From Mesorhizobium plurifarium (GTDB lineage Bacteria; Pseudomonadota; Alphaproteobacteria; Rhizobiales; Rhizobiaceae), in assembly GCA_000824785.1 (NCBI GenBank), contig CCNB01000004.1, positions 291,890 to 355,889 of the forward strand: 64,000 bases of DNA, written 5' to 3'. The notes under the pieces are model-generated. The model worked only from the letters and a program-made list of their open reading frames with translations. It was not told the origin of the DNA and did no database searches. This document shows positions 43,770 to 53,228 of this stretch, one piece after another. A program made the translations under genes and the position numbers. Positions within the stretch are counted from its first letter, which is position 1. Every line of letters begins with the position of its first letter.

Positions 43770-44660
43770 ATGAGTTCGTATGTTGTTGTCGGCGCGGGCC
43801 CGGTCGGACGCGAGACGGCCCGCCTTCTTGGCGAGGAAGGCCATGACGTCATCCTGACCAGCCGAAGCGTCGGTTCGAACGCGTTGCGGAATGTACGGTC
43901 CATACAGGCCGACGCCACTGATGCCTCGGCGCTGTCGCGTGTCTGCCGAGGCGCCGACGCCGTGTTCATGTGCGCGATGGCCACATATCATCGCTGGCCA
44001 ACCGACTTTTTCCCCATAATCGACGGCACCGTGCAAGCGGCGGAAGCAGTCGGCGCCAAGCTCATCGTGCTTGGAAATCTCTATGGTTACGGCAGGAATG
44101 GCGAAAGCCCGCTGCGCTCCGATACGCCGCTGGACCCGAATTCGAAGAAGGGAACCGCCAGGACGATCATGTGGCAGAGGGCGGCCCGTGCCAGCGTGCC
44201 GGCGATCGAAATACGATCCAGCGACTATCTTGGGCACGGTGCGATAAGCTACTTTTCCCTGGTCGCCCTGCCCTCCATCATCGAGGACAAGCCGGTCGCC
44301 TTCATTGGCGACCTCGACGCCACTCATGCCTGGACCTTCACCAAGGACGTCGCCAGGACGCTCGTCGCGGCCTCCCGCTACACGGGCGAATGGGGACGGG
44401 CATTTCATGTCCCCTCGCAGCACGCCTCGCCCAACGAACTCATCCGCAAAACCGCGACGATGCTCGGCCGCGAGGTTGCCGAGACACGCTCCTATTCCAT
44501 CCCCGAGATGGAAGCGCTGGGCATGCAGGAGCTTATCGAGATGAGATACCTTTTCGAGACTCCCTTGCTGGTTGATTCCTCCGACGCGGAGACGCTTCTG
44601 GGCGTGAAGGCCAGCAGCCTCGAGGAGATGATCGCCGACACGCTCCGCGATCATCTCTGA
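43770..44660 (+). CDS. NAD(P)-dependent epimerase/dehydratase-family protein
   Basis: The 297-residue protein is an extended short-chain dehydrogenase/reductase with the nucleotide-binding start YVVVGAGPVGRETARLL, an NLYGYGR segment where the active-site tyrosine region lies, and a C-terminal substrate domain. The canonical YxxxK spacing is not obvious, so the family may be atypical (NmrA-like or epimerase). GAGAGG precedes ATG 43770. The divergent AraC regulator suggests substrate-inducible expression. Confidence 0.82.
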   Translation: MSSYVVVGAGPVGRETARLLGEEGHDVILTSRSVGSNALRNVRSIQADATDASALSRVCRGADAVFMCAMATYHRWPTDFFPIIDGTVQAAEAVGAKLIVLGNLYGYGRNGESPLRSDTPLDPNSKKGTARTIMWQRAARASVPAIEIRSSDYLGHGAISYFSLVALPSIIEDKPVAFIGDLDATHAWTFTKDVARTLVAASRYTGEWGRAFHVPSQHASPNELIRKTATMLGREVAETRSYSIPEMEALGMQELIEMRYLFETPLLVDSSDAETLLGVKASSLEEMIADTLRDHL

Positions 44661-44691
44661 GCCGGCGGCAGGCATCTTCCGCAACTGAAAA

Positions 44692-44715
44692 AGCCCGCTC
44701 CTTGCGGAGCGGGCT
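44692..44715 (-). terminator. Rho-independent terminator of the nlpD-like gene
   Basis: A perfect 10-bp stem, AGCCCGCTCC (44692-44701) and GGAGCGGGCT (44706-44715), with loop TTGC. On the minus strand it is followed by a T-tract (complement of GAAAAA at 44687-44692), so it ends transcription arriving from the NlpD-like gene 50 bp away. Confidence 0.88.
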
Positions 44716-44765
44716 GAAGACGGCGGGCCGGACTGGAGGTCAGGCGGCCCGCAATTGTTCTTGTT

Positions 44766-46289
44766 CTATTCGAGATAGCCCGACGGATCCACCGGGGCCG
44801 AGTTCTTGCGCACTTCGAAGTGCAGCTTGGGCGAGTCGGTGGTGCCGCTCATGCCGGAAAGCGCGATCTCCTGGCCTCGCTTGACCTTCTGGCCGCGCTG
44901 CACCTCGATCGAGCTTGCATGGCCGTAGACCGTGACCAGGCCGTTTTCGTGCCGCACCAGCACGGTGTTGCCGAACTCCTTGAGGCCGTCGCCGGCATAG
45001 ATGACGACGCCGTTCTCCGCCGCCTTGATCGGCGTTCCTTCCGGCACCGCGATGTCGACGCCGTCCTTGCCGGAGCCGAAGCCGGAGATCACGCGGCCGC
45101 GGACCGGCCAGCGCATCTTGCCGATGCCGGTCGCGTCCGGGGCCACCGCATCGTCGTCCTCGGCTTGCTGGATGACCTTGGCGTCCTTCTTCGGCGGCGT
45201 GTAGGAGGCGAGCGTCTGCGACGGCGTGGTCTTCGCCGGCGGCTGCGTCGTCGCGGTCGTCACAGGATCGACGGCAGGCTTCGCAGCGGCTGGCTTGGCG
45301 GCCGCCACGACGGTGCCGCCGGCCGGGACCTTGAGCGTCTGGCCGATCTTGAGCAAGCCGTCCTGCATGCCGTTGGCCTGCTTCAGCGCCACCACGCTGA
45401 CGCCGGTCTTCCTGGCGATCGAGGACAGCGAGTCGCCCGACTGCACCGTGTAGGAGCCGCCGGCGCCGGCCGGCTTGGCCTCGGCCACTTGCTGAGCGGG
45501 CTTCGGGTTCTTGGAACCTGCGGCCGCGGCCGACGTATCGACCCGAGCGGCGGATTTACCGTCCTTGACCTTGGGCTGCTGCGGCAGCACGGCGACCTTC
45601 TCCGGAGCGGGCTGCTTCGGCGTGTTCGTCGGCTTGCCTTCGGCGACCTTCGGCTCCCCCTTGCTCGAATAGGCATAGGCGGGGATGACGATCTTCTGGC
45701 CGCTACGGATGCCCTTCTTCGGGTCGATCCCGTTGACCTTGGCGATGGCATCGGCCGGCACATGGTAGTGCGCCGCCAGGCCCGAAAGCGTCTCACCGTC
45801 CCGCACCACGATTTCGGTCGCGTGCGGCGCAGCGCTCGCATTGCGGACCGCATCGGGCTCGGCGGTCTTGAATGGCTTGGCCTGGGCGACCGTGCCGGTG
45901 GCCGTCCTGTCGAGATGCGGCGCGGGAGCAAGCGCCGGAGCCGGAGCGAGGGCAGGAGCGGAAGCCGTACGCATCGGCTTTGCCGGCGCCGGCGCCGACG
46001 GAGGCGGCAGCTGCTGCGCCGTGACCGGCTCGAGGCTCGATCGGCTCACCGACTGGGTGTGCGTGCCGTCGACCGGAGCAGGCGCGACCGTGTCGCCCGG
46101 ATAGGGCTGGTCGACATTCTGCTTGTTGATGATGGCACGCTGATTGTTGGTGGATGATGTGAAGACATCATCGACACCGTTGAAGCGCATCGACTGGGAA
46201 CTGCACCCGGCCGCCGCGCCGGCAATCATCAGGACAGCGCAACCGCGCGCCAGATTGCGTCTGTTTGCCTTCAAGTGATTGAATTGCAT
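44766..46289 (-). CDS. NlpD-like lipoprotein with two LysM domains and a degenerate M23 (LytM) domain
   Basis: This protein has 507 residues when started at ATG 46289. It has a lipobox GAAAGC (about residue 29), a Pro/Ala-rich spacer, LysM 1 (about 158-203, VVRDGETLSGLA), LysM 2 (about 279-323, YTVQSGDSLSSIA) and a C-terminal LytM domain (about 395-505). The first zinc ligand histidine of active M23 peptidases is replaced (GKDGVDIAV), as in E. coli NlpD, while YGHAS and KLHFEVR remain. It is therefore probably an activator of a cell-separation amidase, not a peptidase. It lies downstream of pcm and surE, the same neighbourhood as nlpD in enterics. Confidence 0.9.
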   Translation of the reverse strand: MQFNHLKANRRNLARGCAVLMIAGAAAGCSSQSMRFNGVDDVFTSSTNNQRAIINKQNVDQPYPGDTVAPAPVDGTHTQSVSRSSLEPVTAQQLPPPSAPAPAKPMRTASAPALAPAPALAPAPHLDRTATGTVAQAKPFKTAEPDAVRNASAAPHATEIVVRDGETLSGLAAHYHVPADAIAKVNGIDPKKGIRSGQKIVIPAYAYSSKGEPKVAEGKPTNTPKQPAPEKVAVLPQQPKVKDGKSAARVDTSAAAAGSKNPKPAQQVAEAKPAGAGGSYTVQSGDSLSSIARKTGVSVVALKQANGMQDGLLKIGQTLKVPAGGTVVAAAKPAAAKPAVDPVTTATTQPPAKTTPSQTLASYTPPKKDAKVIQQAEDDDAVAPDATGIGKMRWPVRGRVISGFGSGKDGVDIAVPEGTPIKAAENGVVIYAGDGLKEFGNTVLVRHENGLVTVYGHASSIEVQRGQKVKRGQEIALSGMSGTTDSPKLHFEVRKNSAPVDPSGYLE

Positions 46290-46670
46290 CGCACTAACCC
46301 GCACAGACCCGGTACAAACTGGTCATGATTAAAGCGCGTTAATGTTACTGGCCGGTTAACCCGTTAGAATCCGGCGAAAATTTTCTTAAAACATTGGCGG
46401 AAATTTTGGCGGCGCCAAAATCCGGACGACGGCGACGCGGACATGCCGGTTTTCTGGCGGGTCTGAAGCTGGTTCTCGGGATCGCCGACCTGGTGTCATT
46501 GCCGGGTCGAGAACAACTTCAATCCCCAAGCATCGAAGCGGTCGGCCCAGGCAATGCAGTCTCCTGTCCAAGTATAGCTCGGATGCAAATATTCCGGACT
46601 GTTGCCGCAAGGTCACGGGATTTCCGGACCGAGTTCCGGTAGCGTCGGGACACCTTGGGAGGGTCCTTCA
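46290..46670. other. Intergenic region between the nlpD-like and porin genes
   Basis: This 381-bp region holds divergent promoters. AT-rich tracts near 46320-46400 (with GTTAATGTTACTGG and a later run TTTTCTTAAAACATT) suit the nlpD-like side. The porin has a ribosome site GGGAGGG at 46656-46662. Short frames on both strands (for example 46394-46642) have no support. No RNA gene was recognised. Confidence 0.5.
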
Positions 46671-47387
46671 ATGAAACGTTTTCTCGTCGCCGCGGCGTTT
46701 GCCGCTGCTTTAGGCGCCGTCGCGCCTGCGTCCGCCGCCGATCTCACCGAAACGCCTGTCGCCGCCAGCTACGACTGGAGCGGCGTCTACATCGGCGCCA
46801 ATGGCGGCTGGGGATCGAGCCACTCATGCTGGGATGGCGTCTTCGGCAGCGAAGGCTGCCACAACGCCACCGGCGGCACGGCCGGCGCGCAAATCGGCTA
46901 TCGCTGGCAGCGCGACAATTGGGTGCTCGGCTTGGAAGCGCAAGGCGACTGGGCTGATCTGAAGGGCTCCAATGACAGCACTATTTTTGCCATTCCGTTC
47001 TTCACGGACCGGTCCCGCGTGAAGTGGTACGGCTTGCTGACAGCCCAGGTCGGATACAGCTTCAGCAACGCCCTCCTTTACATCAAAGGCGGCGCGGCGG
47101 TGACTGGCAACCACTTCGACATCTATACCGGGTCGGCCTTTCCTCCCCCGGCTACGCTTGCTGGAAAGACAGGAGATCAGACCCGGTGGGGCGGCGCCCT
47201 GGGCGCCGGTCTTGAATATGGTATCACGCCGAACTGGTCCCTCGCGGTCGAGTATGACCACCTGTTCATGCCCGACAAGACCGCCACGTTCACGACGGTC
47301 CCTGGCGGCGGATTTTTCAGCAGGGAAAAGATCAGTCAGGACGTCGACCTAATTGGCTTACATCTGAATTACCACTGGAACGGGTGA
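46671..47387 (+). CDS. Outer membrane beta-barrel protein (Omp25/Omp31 family)
   Basis: The 238-residue protein has a signal peptide cleaved after SASAA, then the family start YDWSGVYIGANGGWG. Alternating amphipathic strands follow, including GAQIGYRWQRDNWVLGLEAQ, WYGLLTAQVGYSF and LEYGITPNWSLAVEYDHLF, and it ends in LHLNYHWNG. It would form an eight-stranded barrel in the outer membrane. A cysteine pair (SCWDGV and EGCHNA) lies in the first external loop. It is monocistronic with a strong ribosome site. Confidence 0.92.
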   Translation: MKRFLVAAAFAAALGAVAPASAADLTETPVAASYDWSGVYIGANGGWGSSHSCWDGVFGSEGCHNATGGTAGAQIGYRWQRDNWVLGLEAQGDWADLKGSNDSTIFAIPFFTDRSRVKWYGLLTAQVGYSFSNALLYIKGGAAVTGNHFDIYTGSAFPPPATLAGKTGDQTRWGGALGAGLEYGITPNWSLAVEYDHLFMPDKTATFTTVPGGGFFSREKISQDVDLIGLHLNYHWNG

Positions 47388-47455
47388 CTGCCGATCCCAG
47401 GGCGCTGCATGGCCCAAGCGCCCTTCCCTCGGAAAAGCAGCTCGGAACGGCTAAT

Positions 47456-48109
47456 TTAGATCACCGCGGCAACGCTGCGCAGGATCGGCTGCAGCCTGAC
47501 CATGCCGATGTCCTCGCGCTCGAAGCGGCTGCCGACCTTGGTGAGCTTGGCCAGCACCTGCCCGCCCTCCTCCGGGCCGATCGGCGCGATGACGACGCCG
47601 CCGCTCGACAGTTGGTCGAGCAGGAAGCGCGGCAGGCTGTCGAAGGCCGCCCAGGCGACGATGCGGTCGAACGGCCCTTCATTAGGCAGGCCATTCGAGC
47701 CGTCGGCCTGGCGGACGATGACGTTGCTGATGGCCAGCGCCTCGAAGCGCTGCTTTGCCTGCTCGGTCAGGGTCTTGTAGCGGTCGATGGTGATGACTCG
47801 CGCCGCCAGCCTAGACATGACCGCGGCCGTGTAGCCCGAGCCGGTGCCGATCTCGAGCACGCGGTTGCCCGGCTCGATATGGAGCGCGGCAATCACCGCC
47901 GCCTGCAGATCGGCGCCCTCGATCGCCTCGCCGCACTCGATCGGCAGCATGCCGTCCGACCAGGCGAGCGCGTGGAACTGGGCCGACAGAAAACCGCGCC
48001 GCGGCGTCGCCTCGAAGGCGGCGACCAGCGGCTTCGGCGCCGTGCCCCTGCCCCGCAGCCTGAGCAGGAAAGCGGCGAAACCTTCGCGGTCGTCGATGCC
48101 GGTATTCAT
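47456..48109 (-). CDS. pcm: Protein-L-isoaspartate O-methyltransferase
   Basis: The 217-residue SAM-dependent enzyme repairs isoaspartyl residues in aged proteins. Motif I is VLEIGTGSGYTAAVMS (about residues 80-95), preceded by FHALAWSDGMLPIECGEAI, the family substrate region (usually SQP.iv). A short GGVVIAPIGPEEGG segment follows. It is next to surE, the usual partner, 30 bp downstream of it. Confidence 0.92.
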   Translation of the reverse strand: MNTGIDDREGFAAFLLRLRGRGTAPKPLVAAFEATPRRGFLSAQFHALAWSDGMLPIECGEAIEGADLQAAVIAALHIEPGNRVLEIGTGSGYTAAVMSRLAARVITIDRYKTLTEQAKQRFEALAISNVIVRQADGSNGLPNEGPFDRIVAWAAFDSLPRFLLDQLSSGGVVIAPIGPEEGGQVLAKLTKVGSRFEREDIGMVRLQPILRSVAAVI

Positions 48110-48139
48110 GCAAAAACCGTGTTCATGCCAAAACCTTAT

Positions 48140-48898
48140 CTATGACAGCGCCTTGGTCAGTTGGTCGCGGAGTTCATGGGCGGTGAGGTCGAGCTGCAGC
48201 GGCGTCACCGACACCAGGCGGTTGCGCATCGCGTAAAGGTCGGTGCCCTTCTTGCCCTCGACCGGCTCGCGGCCGAAGCGCAGCCAGTAATAAGGCAGGC
48301 CGCGCCCGTCGCGCCGCTCGTCGACCCAGAGGCTGTGCACCAGCTTGCCTTGCGAGGTGACGACGGTGCCCTCGACCTCGTCGGGCGCGCAGTTCGGAAA
48401 ATTGACGTTGAGCAGCACACCTTCCGGCAGCGGCGTTTCCACAAGTCTCTTGAGCAGCGCCGGCGCCAGCGCCTCGGTCGTCTCGTAAGGAACCACGCGG
48501 TCCTCGCCGACATAGGAATAGGCCTGGCTGACCGCGATCGAGCGCACGCCGAGCAACGCGCCTTCCATGGCGCCCGCGACGGTGCCGGAGTAGGTGACGT
48601 CGTCGGCGATGTTGGCGCCGGAATTGACGCCGGACAGGATGAGGTCCGGCGGTCCGGGCAGGATCTTCTTCGTGCCCATGATGACGCAGTCGGTCGGCGT
48701 GCCGCGCACGGCATAGTGCTTCTCGCCGATCTTGCGCAGCCTGAGCGGCTCCGAGATCGACAGCGAATGCGCATAGCCGGACTGGTCCTGCTCCGGCGCC
48801 ACCACCCAGACATCGTCCGACAGCGTGCGCGCGATGCGTTCGAGCGACGCCAGCCCTTCGGCGTGGATGCCGTCGTCATTGGTCAGGAGAATGCGCAT
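48140..48898 (-). CDS. surE: 5'/3'-nucleotidase SurE
   Basis: This 252-residue metal-dependent phosphatase acts on nucleoside monophosphates. The N-terminal motif [14 protein letters not shown] supplies the metal aspartates; further conserved segments are [36 protein letters not shown] and NVNFPNC. The start at 48898 places the TNDDG motif at residue 6, as normal; an upstream frame to 48931 lies inside serS. It begins four bases after the serS stop, so the two are tightly linked. Confidence 0.95.
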   Translation of the reverse strand: MRILLTNDDGIHAEGLASLERIARTLSDDVWVVAPEQDQSGYAHSLSISEPLRLRKIGEKHYAVRGTPTDCVIMGTKKILPGPPDLILSGVNSGANIADDVTYSGTVAGAMEGALLGVRSIAVSQAYSYVGEDRVVPYETTEALAPALLKRLVETPLPEGVLLNVNFPNCAPDEVEGTVVTSQGKLVHSLWVDERRDGRGLPYYWLRFGREPVEGKKGTDLYAMRNRLVSVTPLQLDLTAHELRDQLTKALS

Positions 48899-48902
48899 CA
48901 AG

Positions 48903-50207
48903 TCACTTCGCTTCGATCTTGGCGAGACCACCCATGTAAGGCCGCAGCACTTCAGGAATGGTTACGCTGCCGTCCTCATTCTGGTAGTTCTCGATGACGG
49001 CAATAAGAGCGCGCCCGACCGCCGTGCCCGAGCCGTTCAACGTATGAACGAAGCGGTTGCCCTTGCCGTCCTTGTCCTTGTAGCGGGCATCCATGCGCCT
49101 GGCCTGGAAGTCGCCGCAGACCGAGCAGGACGAGATCTCGCGATAGGCGTTCTGCCCCGGCAGCCAGACCTCGATGTCGTAGGTCTTGCGCGCGCCGAAA
49201 CCCATGTCGCCGGTGCAGAGTGTGACGGTGCGGAACGGCAGGCCGAGCCGCTTCAGCACTTCCTCGGCGCATTGCGTCATGCGCTCATGCTCGGCGATCG
49301 AGCTTTCCTGGTCGGTGATCGAGACCAGCTCGACCTTGTAGAACTGGTGCTGGCGCAGCATGCCGCGCGTGTCGCGGCCGGCCGAACCCGCTTCCGAGCG
49401 GAAGCATGGCGTCAACGCAGTGTAGCGCAGCGGCAGCTTTTCATGCGCGGTGATCTCCTCGCGCACGAGGTTGGTGAGCGGAACCTCGGCCGTCGGGATC
49501 AGGCCGAGACGGCCATCGCCATGCGGCGTGAAGAACAGGTCTTCCTCGAACTTCGGCAGCTGGTTGGTGCCGAACAGCACCTCGTCGCGCACCATCAGCG
49601 GCGGGATGATCTCTTCATAGCCGTGCTCGGTGGTGTGCAGGTCGAGCATGAACTGGCCAAGCGCACGCTCGAGGCGCGCCAGCTGGCTCTTCAGCACGGT
49701 GAAGCGCGCGCCGGACAGTTTGGCCGCGCGCTCGAAATCCATCATGCCGAGCGCTTCGCCGATCTCGAAATGCTCCTTCACCCAGTTCGGCCGCGTCGGC
49801 ACGTCGCCGACGATGCGCTTGACGACATTGTCGTGCTCGTCCTTGCCGGCCGGCACGTCGTCCAGCGGCACGTTGGGCAGCACCGCCAGCGCGTCGTTCA
49901 GCGCCTTGTCGAGCTCACGCTCCCGCGCCTCGCCGTTCTGGATGAACGCCTTGATGTCGCTGACTTCGCCCTTGAGCTTTTCGGCAAGTGCTGAATCGCC
50001 TGAACGCATGGCGTTGCCGATCTCCTTCGAGGCGGCATTGCGGCGCTCCTGCTTGACCTGCAATTCGCTCAGATGCGAACGCCGCGCCTCGTCCTTGGCG
50101 ATCAGATCGTCGACCGCGGACTGCGCCTCGCCCGCCGACCACGAGCGCTTCACCAGCGCCTCGACAAGGGCCTTCGGGTTGTCGCGAATCCATTTGATGT
50201 CAAGCAT
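48903..50207 (-). CDS. serS: Serine-tRNA ligase
   Basis: The 434-residue class II synthetase has an N-terminal coiled-coil arm (about residues 30-105) that binds the long variable arm of tRNA-Ser, and a catalytic core with class II motifs 2 ([22 protein letters not shown]) and 3 ([19 protein letters not shown]). The start [11 protein letters not shown] is family-standard. It is the upstream member of the surE-pcm-nlpD-like series. Confidence 0.97.
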   Translation of the reverse strand: MLDIKWIRDNPKALVEALVKRSWSAGEAQSAVDDLIAKDEARRSHLSELQVKQERRNAASKEIGNAMRSGDSALAEKLKGEVSDIKAFIQNGEARERELDKALNDALAVLPNVPLDDVPAGKDEHDNVVKRIVGDVPTRPNWVKEHFEIGEALGMMDFERAAKLSGARFTVLKSQLARLERALGQFMLDLHTTEHGYEEIIPPLMVRDEVLFGTNQLPKFEEDLFFTPHGDGRLGLIPTAEVPLTNLVREEITAHEKLPLRYTALTPCFRSEAGSAGRDTRGMLRQHQFYKVELVSITDQESSIAEHERMTQCAEEVLKRLGLPFRTVTLCTGDMGFGARKTYDIEVWLPGQNAYREISSCSVCGDFQARRMDARYKDKDGKGNRFVHTLNGSGTAVGRALIAVIENYQNEDGSVTIPEVLRPYMGGLAKIEAK

Positions 50208-50225
50208 GGTCGATCCTCAAAAGTC

Positions 50226-50327
50226 ATGCATGTCGCCCAGAAGTGTGCCGCGGTTCTGGGACAACGACATGCATCAAAGCTAAGACTTAAAGCGCGTCGC
50301 TTGAATCCGTTTCAGCGCGACGCGCTT
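50226..50327. repeat. Two RIME-like palindromes upstream of serS
   Basis: The first has arms ATGCATGTCG (50226-50235) and CGACATGCAT (50265-50274) with inner CCCAGAA and TTCTGGG. The second has arms AAGCGCGTCGC (50290-50300) and GCGACGCGCTT (50317-50327). Both match known rhizobial intergenic palindrome styles and lie in the gap between tatC and serS. Confidence 0.7.
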
Positions 50328-50414
50328 CAAAGACCGAGGGGGTAAACCGCATCCGCCATCGATGCAAGACGGCGGATAAGCGCGCCGCCGCGATTTCCCG
50401 ACCGGAAAGCCCCG

Positions 50415-51278
50415 TTAGGTGGACGAGGCGTCCGGCGTGTTGCTAGCGACGGAGCTCCCCGCTTCCGCTTGCTCGCGCGCCAGGCGGTCGCGCGCCTGGC
50501 TGCGCTCGATCATGCGCGACGACCAGATGGCGACCTCGTAGAGAATGATGGTCGGGATGGCGAGGCCGCACTGGCTCATCGGATCCGGCGGCGTCAGCAC
50601 CGCGGCGACCACGAAGGAAAGCACGATCGCCCATTTGCGCTTCTCGGCCAGCGCCTGCGACGACAACAGGCCGACGCGCGTCAAAAGACTGGTCACCACC
50701 GGCAGCTGGAACACCAGGCCGAAGGAAAAGATCAGCGTCATGATCAGGCTGAGATATTCCGACACCTTCGGCAGCAGCGAAATCTGCACCTGGTCGTTGG
50801 TGCCGACCTGCTGCATGGCCAGGAAGAACCACATCACCATCGGGGTGAAGAAGAAATAGACCAGCGAGGCGCCCAACAGGAACAGGATGGGCGAAGCGAT
50901 CAGGAACGGCAGGAAGGCGCTGCGTTCGTTCTTGTAGAGACCGGGCGCGATGAACTTGTAGATCTGCGTGGCGATCAGCGGGAAGGCGATCACCATGCCG
51001 CCGAACATGGCAAGCTTCACCTGGGTGAAGAAGAACTCCTGCGGCGCCGTATAGATCAGCTCGACCTTGTGCGGATCGAGCCCCGCCCATTGCGTCGCCC
51101 ATTTGAACGGGATGACCAGCAAGTTGAACAGGCGCTTGGCAAAGAAGAAGCAGACGAGAAAGGCGATGAAAAAGCCGCCCAGCGACCAGATCAGGCGGCG
51201 GCGCAACTCGATGAGATGCTCGATCAGCGGCGCCGACGATTTCTCGATTTCTTCCCTCTCCTTGTCCGTTACGCTCAC
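50415..51278 (-). CDS. tatC: Sec-independent protein translocase TatC
   Basis: The 287-residue membrane protein with six helices is the core receptor for twin-arginine signal peptides. Conserved landmarks are LIEHLIELRRRL at the N-terminus, YTAPQEFFFTQVKLAMFGG with the conserved Glu-Phe, and PDPMSQ near the end. The start overlaps the tatB stop by four bases. The C-terminal tail is polar (SSVASNTPDAS). Confidence 0.96.
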   Translation of the reverse strand: MSVTDKEREEIEKSSAPLIEHLIELRRRLIWSLGGFFIAFLVCFFFAKRLFNLLVIPFKWATQWAGLDPHKVELIYTAPQEFFFTQVKLAMFGGMVIAFPLIATQIYKFIAPGLYKNERSAFLPFLIASPILFLLGASLVYFFFTPMVMWFFLAMQQVGTNDQVQISLLPKVSEYLSLIMTLIFSFGLVFQLPVVTSLLTRVGLLSSQALAEKRKWAIVLSFVVAAVLTPPDPMSQCGLAIPTIILYEVAIWSSRMIERSQARDRLAREQAEAGSSVASNTPDASST

Positions 51279-51991
51279 TTGGCGGCCCCCGCCGTCTTCT
51301 TGGTGTCGGTTGTCTTCTTGGCCGCAGGCTTCTTGGCCGCGGCAGGCTTCGCCTCAGCCTTGGCGGCAGGCGCGGCGGCCTTGACCTGAGCCGGCGCGGT
51401 TTTGGCCGGCGCTTTTGCAGCCGGTGCCTTTGACGCGGTTGCCGTTTTCGCCGCGGCGCCGGCCGTCCTGGCCTTGGCGGTCGCGGTCTTTTTCGCGGGC
51501 TTGGCCACCTCAGACGCCTCCGAAACCGATGCCGTGACGGAGGCGTCGGTCATGGTCGGAAAGATCGGGGCAGCCGAGGCAGGCTCGGTTCCGTTGACGC
51601 CGGGCATGTCCGTCGCACCGTTCTTCAGCGGTTCGGCGGCCTGCGGCGTCTCCGCAGCCGGCGCCGTCGGATCGGCGGCCGGCTTGGGCTTCATCATCGT
51701 ATCGACGCCGGCGCGCACATCGGCCGCGGCCTGCTCGAACGGATTGAGCTGCTTGCGCACCTCGTTCATCGGATTGAGGCTGCGAAGACTGTCGATCGAG
51801 CTCTTGACGTCATCGAGCTCGGCTTCCTTCAGCGCTTCGTTGAACTGCTTCTGGAAGTCGCCGGCCATGGCGCGCAATTTCGCCGCGGTGCGGCCGAAAG
51901 TGCGAAGCATGTTGGGCAAATCCTTAGGCCCGACGACCACGATCATGACGACCGCGATCACCAGCAGTTCGCTCCAACCGACTTCGAACAT
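51275..51991 (-). CDS. tatB: Sec-independent protein translocase TatB
   Basis: This 238-residue protein has an N-terminal helix with MFEVGWSELLVIAVVMIVV, the conserved Glu8, the hinge VGPKDLPN and a long amphipathic helix with RAMAGDFQKQFNEALKE. The second half is an Ala/Lys/Pro-rich unstructured tail (about residues 150-238), which is longer than usual. It passes substrates from TatC to TatA. It is coupled to tatC by a four-base overlap. Confidence 0.95.
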   Translation of the reverse strand: MFEVGWSELLVIAVVMIVVVGPKDLPNMLRTFGRTAAKLRAMAGDFQKQFNEALKEAELDDVKSSIDSLRSLNPMNEVRKQLNPFEQAAADVRAGVDTMMKPKPAADPTAPAAETPQAAEPLKNGATDMPGVNGTEPASAAPIFPTMTDASVTASVSEASEVAKPAKKTATAKARTAGAAAKTATASKAPAAKAPAKTAPAQVKAAAPAAKAEAKPAAAKKPAAKKTTDTKKTAGAAK

Positions 51992-52011
51992 GGCAATCTA
52001 ATCCGACGCGT

Positions 52012-52056
52012 GCATGCCGCCCGCACATGCGAAGCGGTTTTGGGACAACGGCATGC
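52012..52056. repeat. RIME-like palindrome between tatA and tatB
   Basis: Arms GCATGCCG (52012-52019) and CGGCATGC (52049-52056) enclose CGAAGCGGTTTTGGGACAA, resembling the palindromes near serS. It lies inside the tat operon, so the mRNA would carry a hairpin that could set the ratio of TatA to TatB. Confidence 0.6.
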
Positions 52057-52074
52057 TCAAAGCAACAACCGGGA

Positions 52075-52293
52075 TCAGCTCTTGCTGACCTTTTCCTTGG
52101 CCGGCGAAACAGTCTCGTCGGCGCGGTGCTCGACGGTGCGCTTGTCGTCAACGTCGTCGTCAGCCATTCCCTTCTTGAAGCTCTTGATGCCCTTGGCCAT
52201 GTCGCCCATCAGCTCGGGGATCTTGCCGCGGCCGAACACCAGAAGCACGATGACCAGCACGATCATCCAGTGCCAAATCGAAAACGAACCCAT
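52075..52293 (-). CDS. tatA: Sec-independent protein translocase TatA
   Basis: The 72-residue pore-forming subunit starts [20 protein letters not shown], then has the hinge [16 protein letters not shown] and an amphipathic helix, and ends in a charged tail. Sequence and position (first in tatABC) are typical. It sits downstream of scpB with a 180-bp gap that presumably carries the tat promoter. Confidence 0.96.
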   Translation of the reverse strand: MGSFSIWHWMIVLVIVLLVFGRGKIPELMGDMAKGIKSFKKGMADDDVDDKRTVEHRADETVSPAKEKVSKS

Positions 52294-52472
52294 TGCTACT
52301 CTCTCTCGAATGTTTTCCCTGGCGATGATCTATGCGTTTTCGCTCGGGGATTCAAACACAACCGCAATGAAGTTGATAAAATGGCTAGCGGATGTCACGC
52401 ACTTTCAGCGTGAGCGCCTTGCTACGAATCCGCGCAGGCCTTGCTAATAAACCATTCGTGCCGGTTTCGTGG

Positions 52473-53228
52473 TCACTCTTCCGTGACGCGCGGCGTCAGC
52501 AGTCCGAGTTCCTCGAGGTCGATATCGGTCAGCGCATCCTCGTCCTCGGCGAGCGCGTCCGGATCGGCCGGCGGCACCGGCATCGAGAAATTGGCCGGCA
52601 TGCGCGTCGAGAGCAGGCCGGCGCCCTTCAACTCCTCCATGCCGGGCAGATCGCGGATTTCCTCCAGCGCGAAATGATCGAGAAAAGCGTCGGTCGTGCC
52701 GTAGGTCACCGGCCGTCCGGGCGTGCGGCGGCGGCCGCGCATCCTGACCCATTCCGTTTCGAGCAGCGTGTCGAGCGTGCCTTTCGACGTTTCGACGCCC
52801 CGGATGTCTTCGATCTCGGCCCGCGTGACCGGCTGATGGTAGGCGATGATCGCCAGCACTTCGAGCGCCGCGCGCGACAGCTTTCTCTGCTGGACGGAGT
52901 CCCGGCTCATCAGGAAAGCCAGATCGCCCGCGGTGCGGAAGGCCCAGGCGTCGCCGACCCGCACCAGGTTGACGCCGCGCTTGGCATAGATTTCCTGCAG
53001 GTCCGCCATCGCGGCGGCGATGTTGACGCCCTCGGGCAGGCGCGCGGCAAGCTGCTTTTCGCTGACCGGCTCGGCGCTGGCGAAAATGATCGCCTCGGCC
53101 ATGCGCACGGCTTCGGACAATTGCAGCCGCTCGGCGGGGTTTTCAATGGAACCCTGTTCGGCCATCTCGTCGTCCGGTTCGTCCTCGACCTTGAACGGGA
53201 TGACCGAAGCGTTGGCGCGTTCGCTCAT
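52473..53228 (-). CDS. scpB: Segregation and condensation protein ScpB
   Basis: This 251-residue protein has two winged-helix domains (about residues 30-105 and 110-190). The typical segment is SRAALEVLAIIAYHQPVTRAEIEDIRGV. It binds ScpA and the SMC ATPase to condense chromosomes. The C-terminal 50 residues are acidic (DPDALAEDEDALTDIDLEE). The start overlaps the scpA stop by four bases; the frame is open further upstream, but that part lies within scpA. Confidence 0.94.
   Translation of the reverse strand: MSERANASVIPFKVEDEPDDEMAEQGSIENPAERLQLSEAVRMAEAIIFASAEPVSEKQLAARLPEGVNIAAAMADLQEIYAKRGVNLVRVGDAWAFRTAGDLAFLMSRDSVQQRKLSRAALEVLAIIAYHQPVTRAEIEDIRGVETSKGTLDTLLETEWVRMRGRRRTPGRPVTYGTTDAFLDHFALEEIRDLPGMEELKGAGLLSTRMPANFSMPVPPADPDALAEDEDALTDIDLEELGLLTPRVTEE

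Noticed and set aside
46394..46642. Possible 82-residue gene upstream of the porin
   Set aside because: No ribosome site, no domain, and a competing frame on the other strand; most likely promoter DNA.
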